In this document: in pieces, positions 57,182 through 64,000 of the stretch
How the letters are laid out: every line of letters begins with the position of its first letter
Position numbering within the stretch: position 1 is the first letter of the stretch
Origin: DASUAO01 sp035763745
Lineage (GTDB): Bacteria; Actinomycetota; Acidimicrobiia; IMCC26256; PALSA-555
NCBI GenBank assembly: GCA_035763745.1
Contig: DASUAO010000021.1
Span: 1-64,000 of the forward strand
Length of the DNA: 64,000 nt
Direction of reading: 5' to 3'
The notes under the pieces: model-generated
Databases searched by the model: none
What the model saw: only the letters and a program-made list of their open reading frames with translations
What the model was told of the DNA's origin: nothing
Program-made: the position numbers and the translations under genes

Positions 57182-58300
57182 ATGCCCGAGATCGAGACCG
57201 AGACGCGCACCGCGTTCCGCGAGCTGCTGGACACGTTGCGCGAGGCCGACGAGCGCTGGCTCTCCGAGGAGTGGGGCATGACCGACCCCGGGAGCATCAG
57301 CGACGGGCACCGCGCGCTCGTGCACATCCTCGAGGGCGCGATCGCCTGTCACTTCGAGTCCGATCCGCTACACCCGGACTTCCGGCGGATCGTCACACCG
57401 ACCCGCAAGATGACGGGCGACAACGCGGATGCCGTGTACTTCGAGGCACCCATCGACCCGACCTTCGTCTACCGGATCACCGGCAACATCGCCGGCGCGA
57501 TCTACACGTCGATCACCGTCGAGGCCGGCGCCGAGGAGGGGAAGTACTCGACGCGCACCGCGGGGGTGATCAACGACACCCAGTTCGACATCGCTCCCGA
57601 TGGCTCCTACGAGATCACGCTCGGCGGTCCGGCGCAGGATCGCAATTGGCTCGCGCTCGATCCCGCCGCCGCTCGGCTCACGACGCGCCACTACTACGAG
57701 ACGCCCGAGCCGGCCGCGTGCGATCCGAGCCTGGTGATCCCGCTCGCGATCGAGATCGTCGGCGACCCACCGCCGCCTCCGCCCACCTGGGACGACACCC
57801 GCGTCGCGGCGGGAATCCGGAGGATCGTGAACTACGTGCGGGGCAAGACGGTCGAGGCCCCCAAGCCCGGCGAGGTGCGGCCGGACTGGGTGTCGACCAC
57901 TCCCAACGTGTTCACGAAGCCCGAGGTGCCGGGGGACCTCGCGTTCGCCGCGTTCGACGCCGCCTACGCGATGGCGCCGTACGTGCTCGCACCCGACGAG
58001 GCGCTCGTGATCACGTCGCGTTGGCCGAAGTGCCGCTTCGCGAACGTGTCGCTCTGGAACCGCTTCCTCCAGACCTACGACTACGTCAACCGGCCCGTCG
58101 CCCGGAACCGCTCCAACACGACGCTCGAGCCCGACGGCTCGTGGCGCATGATCCTCGCGCCCGAGGATCCCGGCGTCGGCAACTGGATCGACACGGAGGG
58201 CCGACCGTTCGGGATCGTCTACTGGCGCTGGTTCCTGCCTGAAGAGGAGGTCCCGACCCCGGAGACCGAGGTCGTGAAGCTCGCCGATCTGAAGTCCTGA
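57182..58300 (+). CDS. DUF1214-like protein
   Basis: 372 residues, ATG at 57182 with AAGGAG 7 bp upstream. The C-terminal half (VITSRWPKCRFANVSLWNRF then LEPDGSWRMILAPEDPGVGN and EGRPFGIVYWRWFLPEEEVP) fits DUF1214 (G.W.....PG...NW), and the N-terminal half IDPTFVYRITGNIAGAIYTS resembles the linked DUF1254-like region. These proteins are often near amidohydrolases in actinobacteria. No export signal; function unknown. Confidence 0.75.
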   Translation: MPEIETETRTAFRELLDTLREADERWLSEEWGMTDPGSISDGHRALVHILEGAIACHFESDPLHPDFRRIVTPTRKMTGDNADAVYFEAPIDPTFVYRITGNIAGAIYTSITVEAGAEEGKYSTRTAGVINDTQFDIAPDGSYEITLGGPAQDRNWLALDPAAARLTTRHYYETPEPAACDPSLVIPLAIEIVGDPPPPPPTWDDTRVAAGIRRIVNYVRGKTVEAPKPGEVRPDWVSTTPNVFTKPEVPGDLAFAAFDAAYAMAPYVLAPDEALVITSRWPKCRFANVSLWNRFLQTYDYVNRPVARNRSNTTLEPDGSWRMILAPEDPGVGNWIDTEGRPFGIVYWRWFLPEEEVPTPETEVVKLADLKS

Positions 58301-58307
58301 GCGCGCG

Positions 58308-59207
58308 CTAGCCCTCCGCCTCCATCGCGGCGATCGTCTCGGCGACGATCTGCGTCGTCGGTGGCATCCCCGGGAGCTGCTCGATCGGCTCCGGGTTCAC
58401 ACCCTCGGCGATACGGGCCCACCGGTCGATCGCGATCTGCATCCAGTCGACATGGGGGAACACCCAGAAGCGGTCCTCTTCGACGCATGTCGCCACGAGA
58501 TCGGCGACGGCCGCCGGCGTCATCCCTTCGTCGATCGCGCGCCGCAGGTGCGTCAACGCGACCTCTCCTCCGGCGCGCGCCTCCGGGAGTGGGCCCAGGT
58601 CGGTGGGCCAGTTCCGGTCGGCGTCGACGATGTTGGTGCGTACCCACCCCGGGCACAGCACGCTGACCCCGATCGGTAGGCCCGTCGTCCGGAGGTTCTG
58701 GTACAGGTCCTCGGAGAGCGCGACGACCGCGTGCTTGGTGGCGTCGTAGATCGGGTCGAACCCCGGGAAGAGGCCGGCGAGCGACGCCGTGTTCACGATG
58801 TGACCCCGGCCGCCCAGCACGAGATGCGGCAGGAACGCACGAACGCCGTGCACGACGCCCCAGAGGTTGACGCCGAAGACCCACTCCCAGGCGGCGATCG
58901 GACCGATCCAGGGATCCGTCCGCGCGGTGACGCCCGCGTTGTTGCACACGATGTGCACCGCGCCGAACCGGTCGAGGGTCTCCTGGGCCAGGCGCAGGAC
59001 CTCGCCCGCCTTGCTGACGTCGGTGCGAACTCCGATGACGTCCGTGCCGTGGTGCCCGAGGCTGGTCGTCGCTTCGTCGAGGGCGCGCTGGTCGACGTCG
59101 GCCGCGACGACGTTGCACCCGGCCTTGGCGAAATGCTCCGCGAGCGCGAACCCGATCCCGCTCGCCGCGCCGGTGACGACGACGACGTCGCCCTGCTCGA
59201 TCTCCAT
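58308..59207 (-). CDS. Short-chain dehydrogenase/reductase
   Basis: 299 residues. VVVVTGAASGIGFALAEHFA (TGxxxGIG), IVCNNAGVT, GHIVNTASLAGL (Ser) and YDATKHAVVALSEDLY (YxxxK) are complete. The C-terminal ~50 residues extend beyond the core. NADP-dependent oxidoreduction of an unidentified alcohol or ketone. The ATG at 59207 is chosen because GGGGGAAG precedes it; a GTG at 59222 is also in frame. Of the 160-bp gap to the next gene, I see only one C-terminal-helix-like plus-strand frame without a start codon. Confidence 0.9.
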   Translation of the reverse strand: MEIEQGDVVVVTGAASGIGFALAEHFAKAGCNVVAADVDQRALDEATTSLGHHGTDVIGVRTDVSKAGEVLRLAQETLDRFGAVHIVCNNAGVTARTDPWIGPIAAWEWVFGVNLWGVVHGVRAFLPHLVLGGRGHIVNTASLAGLFPGFDPIYDATKHAVVALSEDLYQNLRTTGLPIGVSVLCPGWVRTNIVDADRNWPTDLGPLPEARAGGEVALTHLRRAIDEGMTPAAVADLVATCVEEDRFWVFPHVDWMQIAIDRWARIAEGVNPEPIEQLPGMPPTTQIVAETIAAMEAEG

Positions 59208-59367
59208 GCTTCCCCCGTCCACGACGAATCCTGGGCGAGCAGCGTGTCATACGGGCCGAGCGAACCGTACGATCCGCTGGACGGTGGCCTCGCTGTTCGC
59301 ATCCATCATCACGGTCAGCGCGGTGGCGGCCGGCGTGGCTGCGATCGTCCGCTGACGCCCTTCGGCG

Positions 59368-59697
59368 CTACTTCGGGGGGAGCGCGCCCGCGAAGGCGAC
59401 GCCCCGCCCGACCCAGGCGTCGAGGTCGCGGTCGGACTCGATGCCGTCGACCCCGACGTAGACCATCCCTCGCATCGACTTCCCGGTGAAGTCCATCTCC
59501 CGCGCGTGCGGGAGGGCGAGCGACTCCTCCCACGCATCGGGACCCACCCGGACCATCACCTCGTCGCCGACGATCCCGCAGCACATGTTCCCGCCGAGCA
59601 TGAAGCACAGGCCGCCGAACATCTTGCGCTCGGTCACCGCCGGCTCGTCCTCGAGCGCGGTGCGCACCCGCTCGGCCAGTCCCTCGTCGTAGGCCAT
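59368..59697 (-). CDS. TfoX/Sxy N-terminal domain protein
   Basis: 109 residues. EDEPAVTERKMFGGLCFMLG then GNMCCGIVGDEVMVRVGPDA and REMDFTGKSMRGMVYVGVDG is the TfoX_N domain (KMFGG..F...GK...). In gammaproteobacteria TfoX regulates competence together with CRP; stand-alone N-terminal domain proteins in actinobacteria are unassigned. Start ATG at 59697. It lies 20 bp downstream of the esterase gene on the same strand, so probably cotranscribed. Confidence 0.85.
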   Translation of the reverse strand: MAYDEGLAERVRTALEDEPAVTERKMFGGLCFMLGGNMCCGIVGDEVMVRVGPDAWEESLALPHAREMDFTGKSMRGMVYVGVDGIESDRDLDAWVGRGVAFAGALPPK

Positions 59698-59717
59698 GAC
59701 CAGAGTCTCGCGCCGGG

Positions 59718-60665
59718 TCAGTCGGCGAGACGTTCCTTCGCGAAGGCGATGAGACGGGGGAAGAAGTGCGCGGCCACCGACGGCATCGCGACGAAGGCGT
59801 GCGGGCTCTCGGGGTAGACGATCAGCTCGACGTCGTTCCCTGCGAGTCGCCACCGGTCCGCGAGGAAGAGGGTGTCGTCGACGAGGTGGTCGGTCGCTCC
59901 CGCGGTGAGGAACGCCGGAGGGAGGCCCCGCAGGTCGGCGTGCAGCGGGGAGATCTCCGGATCCCGACGTTCGTCGAGCGTGAGCCCGGGGGTGAACATC
60001 TCCGTGAAGAAGTTGATGCTCTCGGGATCGAGGACGTCGGGACCGGCGCCGACGCCCCGCTGGCTCGGCGTGCCGGCGAGGTCGTAGAGCCCCATCACGA
60101 GGTTCGCGCCGACGAACCGCTCGATCGCGTCGTGCCGGTCCCGCATCCGCAGGAGGGTCACCGCCGCGAGGTGCGCGCCCGCGGACTCGCCGCCGACGAG
60201 CAGGTGCGACGAGCCGTATTCGCGCTCGGCGTGCTCGAGCAGCCAGACCGCGGCGGCCTCGCAGTCGTCGGGGCCCGCCGGGAAGGGGTGCTCCGGAGCG
60301 AGGCGGTAGTCGACGCTCACGATGGCGACGTTCGCGGCGGCACTCAGCGCCGCGTGGAACGGGTCCATCATCTCGGGCGTCCCGACGATCCAGCCGCCGC
60401 CGTGGAAGTGGAGGAGCACGCCGTCGACCTGGCCGGGCACGAACGTCCGCAGGCGGATCGGGCCACCGGGCCCCGGGATCTCGCGCTCGACGGCCGACTC
60501 GTCGAGCACGACCATGGTGTTGCGCTCGGCGCGTTGCGCCGCGATCCGCTCGGCCGGGGGCTTGTCGCGGTCCTCGGACGCGCTCGGCCACATGCGCAGC
60601 AGCTCGGCACACTCCTCGCGCAACGTCGGACGGAGCGCTTCGAGGTCGTCGGCCCAGAGTTGCAT
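59718..60665 (-). CDS. Alpha/beta hydrolase, HSL-type esterase
   Basis: 315 residues from ATG 60665, with AGGAG 8 bp upstream; the in-frame GTG at 60686, overlapping the previous stop, is an alternative. VLLHFHGGGWIVGTPEMMDP is the oxyanion HGGG loop of hormone-sensitive-lipase-like enzymes, SVDYRLAPEHPFPAG follows, LVGGESAGAHLAAVTL holds the nucleophile, and GATDHLVDD and PESPHAFVAMPSV the Asp and His. An acyl-ester hydrolase. It is third in the CMD/hydroxyacid dehydrogenase operon. Confidence 0.85.
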   Translation of the reverse strand: MQLWADDLEALRPTLREECAELLRMWPSASEDRDKPPAERIAAQRAERNTMVVLDESAVEREIPGPGGPIRLRTFVPGQVDGVLLHFHGGGWIVGTPEMMDPFHAALSAAANVAIVSVDYRLAPEHPFPAGPDDCEAAAVWLLEHAEREYGSSHLLVGGESAGAHLAAVTLLRMRDRHDAIERFVGANLVMGLYDLAGTPSQRGVGAGPDVLDPESINFFTEMFTPGLTLDERRDPEISPLHADLRGLPPAFLTAGATDHLVDDTLFLADRWRLAGNDVELIVYPESPHAFVAMPSVAAHFFPRLIAFAKERLAD

Positions 60666-60682
60666 TCCACGTGCTCCTGTCG

Positions 60683-61534
60683 TCACCTGCGGAGATCCAC
60701 GCCGACCGACGGCCCGAAGCCCGCGCGCGCCGATGTGAGACCGGGCAGGTCCACGCCGAGCTCGGCCGCGATCGACTCCGCGACGTCGAGGTCCTTGAAC
60801 CCCAGCTCGATCATCTCCACGATGATCTCACCGGCGTCGCCGAGCTCGGCGGGTGCGCGCGGTGTCGCGTCGGCACGATCGAGCACGATGTCGGTGAGCT
60901 CGAGCGCCTTCGTCGAACGGATGATGTGCGCGAGCTGTCCGAGATCGACGTCCCGAGCGGCCGCGAGGGTCTGGGCCTCGTGGATGAGTCCGAACGCCAC
61001 GTACTGGACGTAGTTCCGGGCGATCTTGGCCACCATCCCGGCACCGAGCGGGCCGACGTGGACGATGTCGCCCGACCAGGGCGCGAGGCCGGGTCGCGCC
61101 GCGTCGATCGCGTCCGACTCCCCACCGACGATCACCATGAGGGTCCCGGCGTTCGCGCCGGGGACCCCGCCGGAGATCCCGGCATCGAGGACTCGGACGT
61201 CGGCGTCCGCCGCGGCAGCCGCGACCGCGCGGATGCAGTCGAGCGTGACGGTCGAGTGGATCGCGAGCACCGATCCGGCCGGCATCGCGGCGAGGGCGCC
61301 GTCGGGGCCGGTGACGACGTCGAGCACCTGGGCGTCGTCGAGCACGACCACGCTCACGAGGTCGGCGCCGCCGGCCGCGTCGGCGACGCTCGTGGCCGCG
61401 CGTGCGCCCTGCGCCACGAGCGGTGCGATCGCCTCGGGGCGCGCGTCGTAGACGGCGACGTCGTGGTCGGAGGCCGCGAGGTGCCCGGCCATCCCGGCGC
61501 CCATCTTCCCGAGCCCGACGAACCCGACCCGCAT
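60683..61534 (-). CDS. 3-hydroxyisobutyrate dehydrogenase-like NAD(P)-dependent reductase
   Basis: 283 residues. MRVGFVGLGKMGAGMAGHLA is the N-terminal GxGxMG NAD site. LDAGISGGVPGANAGTLMVI is the substrate loop, and VGPLGAGMVAKIARNYVQYV carries the catalytic Lys (G.G..AK...N). It belongs to the beta-hydroxyacid dehydrogenase family (HIBADH, GarR, glyoxylate reductase-like). The start overlaps the stop of the CMD gene. Confidence 0.9.
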   Translation of the reverse strand: MRVGFVGLGKMGAGMAGHLAASDHDVAVYDARPEAIAPLVAQGARAATSVADAAGGADLVSVVVLDDAQVLDVVTGPDGALAAMPAGSVLAIHSTVTLDCIRAVAAAAADADVRVLDAGISGGVPGANAGTLMVIVGGESDAIDAARPGLAPWSGDIVHVGPLGAGMVAKIARNYVQYVAFGLIHEAQTLAAARDVDLGQLAHIIRSTKALELTDIVLDRADATPRAPAELGDAGEIIVEMIELGFKDLDVAESIAAELGVDLPGLTSARAGFGPSVGVDLRR

Positions 61535-61965
61535 CAGGACTGCTCCTGCTCGGTCTGGCCCGTCCGGGCGTGCGCCGCCTTGGCCTTCTCGGCCTCGGTG
61601 ACGATGGGCTGGCTCATGCCCCAGCCGACGTAGTGGGTGAGCTGGAGCACGACCTCGTCGAGCTGTGCCGCGGTCAGCTCGCCGGCCGCGAGCACCCGTT
61701 GGAACTGGAATCCCAGCTGCTCGAAGCGGCCCTGGGCCGCGAGCACCCCCATCACGAGCAGGCGCCGGCTCGGGATGTCGAGCGCGGGCCGGGACCACAC
61801 CTCGGCGAAGAGCTGCTCGACGAGCGCGTCGCCGTAGACGTGGCCCTCGGGGAGGAGCGGCAGCTCCCCGTACACCTCGCGCACGGTCGCCTCGCCGAGG
61901 GCTCGACGACGGGTCGGTCCGGAGCCCTCGTGGCCCTGGTCATCGGTGGGGGTGTCCTTCGCCAT
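61534..61965 (-). CDS. Carboxymuconolactone decarboxylase family protein
   Basis: 143 residues. EQLFAEVWSRPALDIPSRRL and LVMGVLAAQGRFEQLGFQFQ, then LDEVVLQLTHYVGWGMSQPI, follow the CMD/AhpD fold (RR.L..i..L...G...EL..H...A...G.t..El.E...q...Y.G.P). The redox CxxC of AhpD is absent, so it is of the CMD type. Catabolic context fits: hydroxyacid dehydrogenase and esterase follow. ATG at 61965; the divergent P450 starts 44 bp away. Confidence 0.85.
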   Translation of the reverse strand: MAKDTPTDDQGHEGSGPTRRRALGEATVREVYGELPLLPEGHVYGDALVEQLFAEVWSRPALDIPSRRLLVMGVLAAQGRFEQLGFQFQRVLAAGELTAAQLDEVVLQLTHYVGWGMSQPIVTEAEKAKAAHARTGQTEQEQS

Positions 61966-62008
61966 GGCGGCGCACGGTACTCGGGCCGCGTCCGGTACGT
62001 TTCGGGTC

Positions 62009-63196
62009 GTGGCCGACCTCGTCTACAACCCGTACGCGTTCGACCTCCACGACGACCCGTACACCCTCTACCGGCGTCTGCGCGACGAAGCGCCTGCGTA
62101 CTGGAACCCCGACCTCGAGTTCTGGGCGCTCACCCGCTACGAGGACGTCCACGAGGGGTTCCGGGACTTCGCGACGCTCTCCTCGGCGAACGGCGTCGCG
62201 CTCGAGAACCGGGGCACGGTCAACAAGGTCTTCCGTCAGATGATCGAGATCGACCCCCCCGAGCACACGGTGTTCCGCAAGCTCGTGAGCCGCGTCTTCA
62301 CCGGGCGGCGAGTGACCGAGATGGAGGACCAGATCCGCAGCATCGTGTCCGGGTACCTCGATGCCATTGTCGCGAGGGGCCAGGCCGACATCGTCGCCGA
62401 GGTCACCGGGCCGTTCCCCATGGACGTGATCTGCACGGTGTTGGGCGTCCCCGAGTCCGACCGTCCCGAGCTCCGCTCCTACGCCGACACCCTGCTGGTC
62501 CGGGAGGACGGCGTGATGGGGATCCCACGGTCGGCCCAGGAAGGGATGATGCACCTCGCCGCGTACTTCGATGCCGACCTGCGGCGACGCGACCCGGCGA
62601 AGGATCCGGGTCTGATCTCCGATCTCCTGCCGCTCGAGGTCGACGGGCGCTCGCTCACGCACGAGGAGCTCCTCGGCTTCTGCATCCTGTTCGTGATCGC
62701 GGGGCACGAGACGACCACGAAGATGGTCGCGAACGGCCTCGAGCTCCTCGAGCGTCATCCCGACCAGCGCCGGGCGATCATCGAGGACCCGGCCCTCGTC
62801 CCCGGCGCGATCGAGGAGGTGCTCCGGTTCCACAACTCGACCCAGTACATGCACCGGACAGTGACCCGAGACATCGAGCGGCACGGCGAGACCCTCCGCG
62901 CCGGGGACTCGGTGTTGTTGGTCATCGGCGCGGCCAACCACGACGACCGCGAGTTCGGTCCGACGGCCGAGGAGTTCGACATCTCCCGGCGCCCGGAGCG
63001 CCACCTCGCGTTCGGCTACGGCGCCCACTTCTGCCTCGGGGCCGCGCTCGCCCGTATGGAGGGCAAGGTCGCGATGGAGGAGATCCACCGCCGCATCCCC
63101 GACTACGCCGTCGATCGAGACCGGGCGGTGCGCTTCCACAGCGGCAACGTCACCGGCTGGACCAGCCTCCCCATCACCTTCACACCGGCGTCCTGA
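62009..63196 (+). CDS. Cytochrome P450
   Basis: 395 residues, GTG start. LFVIAGHETTTKMVANGLEL is the I-helix A-G-x-E-T-T oxygen-activation motif, EEVLRFHNSTQ the ExxR, and HLAFGYGAHFCLGAALARME the heme-binding F-G-x-G-x-H-x-C loop. The layout (YNPYAFDLHDDPYTLYRRLR) is that of soluble actinobacterial P450s. Substrate unknown; steroid or other lipid oxidation is common in relatives. It needs ferredoxin and reductase partners not seen here. Confidence 0.9.
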   Translation: MADLVYNPYAFDLHDDPYTLYRRLRDEAPAYWNPDLEFWALTRYEDVHEGFRDFATLSSANGVALENRGTVNKVFRQMIEIDPPEHTVFRKLVSRVFTGRRVTEMEDQIRSIVSGYLDAIVARGQADIVAEVTGPFPMDVICTVLGVPESDRPELRSYADTLLVREDGVMGIPRSAQEGMMHLAAYFDADLRRRDPAKDPGLISDLLPLEVDGRSLTHEELLGFCILFVIAGHETTTKMVANGLELLERHPDQRRAIIEDPALVPGAIEEVLRFHNSTQYMHRTVTRDIERHGETLRAGDSVLLVIGAANHDDREFGPTAEEFDISRRPERHLAFGYGAHFCLGAALARMEGKVAMEEIHRRIPDYAVDRDRAVRFHSGNVTGWTSLPITFTPAS

Positions 63197-63415
63197 GCCT
63201 CCGGCCTCGACGGGCCCGTCCGGCGCCGGGCGACGCGGTCGAGAGAATTCCTTGGATTCGCGCTCAAGTTCGTGCGACGAGGTGCCGATACTGCTCCGGA
63301 GCCGTGCTCGACCCGGCTTTCCGAGCCGTCCGGGCAGGTCCCCACCCCGCGTCTCCTGGCTAACCTGCGGGTTCTTCGAGATCGCAGGCACGTTCGACAG
63401 GCCGGGAGGCACGTG

Positions 63416-64000
63416 ATGGCGTCGGTGTGGAGCTACGAGGGGATGCGCGTCATCGTCAGCGGTGGCGGCGGTGCCGGCATGGGCGCGGCGACGGTCACCG
63501 AGCTGGCGAACCTGGGCGCCGAGATCCATGTCATGGACCTGAAGGAGCCGCCCGTCGACGTGGCGAGCTACCGCTCGGTCGACCTCAAGGACCCCGACGC
63601 CACGGCCGCGGCGGTCGCCGACATCGGCGGCACCGTCCACGCGCTCTTCAACTGCGCCGGGCTCCCCGGGCCCCCGTTCTCCGACCTCGACACGATGCTC
63701 GTGAACTTCGCCGCGATGCGTCACCTCGCCGAGTGCTGCGCGCCGCTGATGACGGAGGGTGGCGCGATCGCCAGCATCTCCTCGACCGCGGGCAGCGGCT
63801 ACCTCTTGAACATGGAGAAGTGGAAGCCGCTCATCGAGACGACGAGCTTCGACGAGGCCAAGGCCTGGTGCGAGGCGAACCCCGAGGCGATCGCCACCGG
63901 CTACGTGCCGTCGAAGGAGGCGATCATCATCTGGACCCTCCAGGCGGGCATGGAGTACGCACCGCGGGGCATCCGGGTGAACTGCATCAGCCCCGGTCCG
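63416..64000 (+). CDS. Short-chain dehydrogenase/reductase (3' truncated by window end)
   Basis: 195 codons to the window end without a stop. The ATG at 63416 has GGGAGG 6 bp upstream. MRVIVSGGGGAGMGAATVTE is a modified TGxxxGIG cofactor loop (S-G-G-G-G-A-G-M-G), IHVMDLKEP ends strand 2, ALFNCAGLPG is the NNAG-like turn, AIASISSTAGSGY holds Ser, TGYVPSKEAIIIWTLQAGME the YxxxK, and GIRVNCISPGP the final loop. The Gly-rich loop with an extra glycine is typical of one actinobacterial SDR group. It will continue past the window. Confidence 0.85.
   Translation, partial: MASVWSYEGMRVIVSGGGGAGMGAATVTELANLGAEIHVMDLKEPPVDVASYRSVDLKDPDATAAAVADIGGTVHALFNCAGLPGPPFSDLDTMLVNFAAMRHLAECCAPLMTEGGAIASISSTAGSGYLLNMEKWKPLIETTSFDEAKAWCEANPEAIATGYVPSKEAIIIWTLQAGMEYAPRGIRVNCISPGP

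Noticed and set aside
59262..59355. Plus-strand hydrophobic C-terminal-like frame (TVASLFASIITVSAVAAGVA)
   Set aside because: It resembles a membrane helix but has no start codon in frame; probably chance or an old remnant.
61940..63724. 594-codon minus-strand open frame over the P450
   Set aside because: The plus strand has all P450 motifs; the minus frame has skewed Gly/Arg/Glu composition and no start signal.

Overview
This is a gene-dense, roughly 70% GC window from an actinobacterium. An F420-type (Ddn) nitroreductase family protein, WS/DGAT acyltransferase, 13E12-type HNH protein, LytR-CpsA-Psr protein, CGAAC-N4-GTTCG LexA boxes, many GTG starts and many short-chain dehydrogenases, amidohydrolases and P450s suggest the class Acidimicrobiia or a relative. 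That placement is inference. No rRNA, intact tRNA, CRISPR array, complete insertion sequence or prophage was seen.

Region 1 (2.4-8.0 kb) is the most unusual part. A three-gene minus-strand operon encodes a GDP-fucose O-fucosyltransferase-like protein, a PqqD-domain protein ending in a PPPA-repeat tail, and a protein joining a degenerate HprK-like domain to two 2OG-Fe(II) (prolyl-hydroxylase-like) domains. Beside it lie a GT60-like (Skp1 hydroxyproline GlcNAc-transferase family) enzyme and a glycosyltransferase resembling plant peptidyl-serine galactosyl-/hydroxyproline arabinosyltransferases. Together they look like a bacterial pathway that hydroxylates and glycosylates a proline-rich tail, with a PqqD domain carried on the substrate. 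This is a hypothesis built from family resemblance and gene neighbourhood.

Region 2 (8-20 kb) holds mixed enzymes (tocopherol cyclase-like, Ddn-like, metallo-beta-lactamase fold, hydrolase-cyclase fusion, ArsM-like methyltransferase, MFS) interspersed with decayed gene relics. Several relics keep the ends or separate pieces of a gene with the middle deleted. Region 3 (20-36 kb) contains a single-module A-T-TE synthetase, an SOS-box-controlled HNH gene that lacks its own stop codon, lipid enzymes, an ABC-2 exporter, and a two-gene unknown operon preceded by two LexA boxes. Two relics here were broken by three-copy 17-bp tandem repeats.

Region 4 (36-64 kb) is largely catabolic and cell-envelope: aldo/keto reductase, an RNase Sa-like ribonuclease with barstar inhibitor, oxidoreductase plus sulfotransferase, VapBC-like toxin-antitoxin, pirin, FKBP, a five-gene overlapping sulfatase/flavin monooxygenase operon, amidase, LCP protein, GH63-like hydrolase, amidohydrolases, SDRs, a CMD/hydroxyacid dehydrogenase/esterase operon, a P450 and a truncated SDR at the window end. 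A small membrane-protein family occurs once intact (35.6 kb) and twice as C-terminal stubs (9.4 and 29.2 kb).
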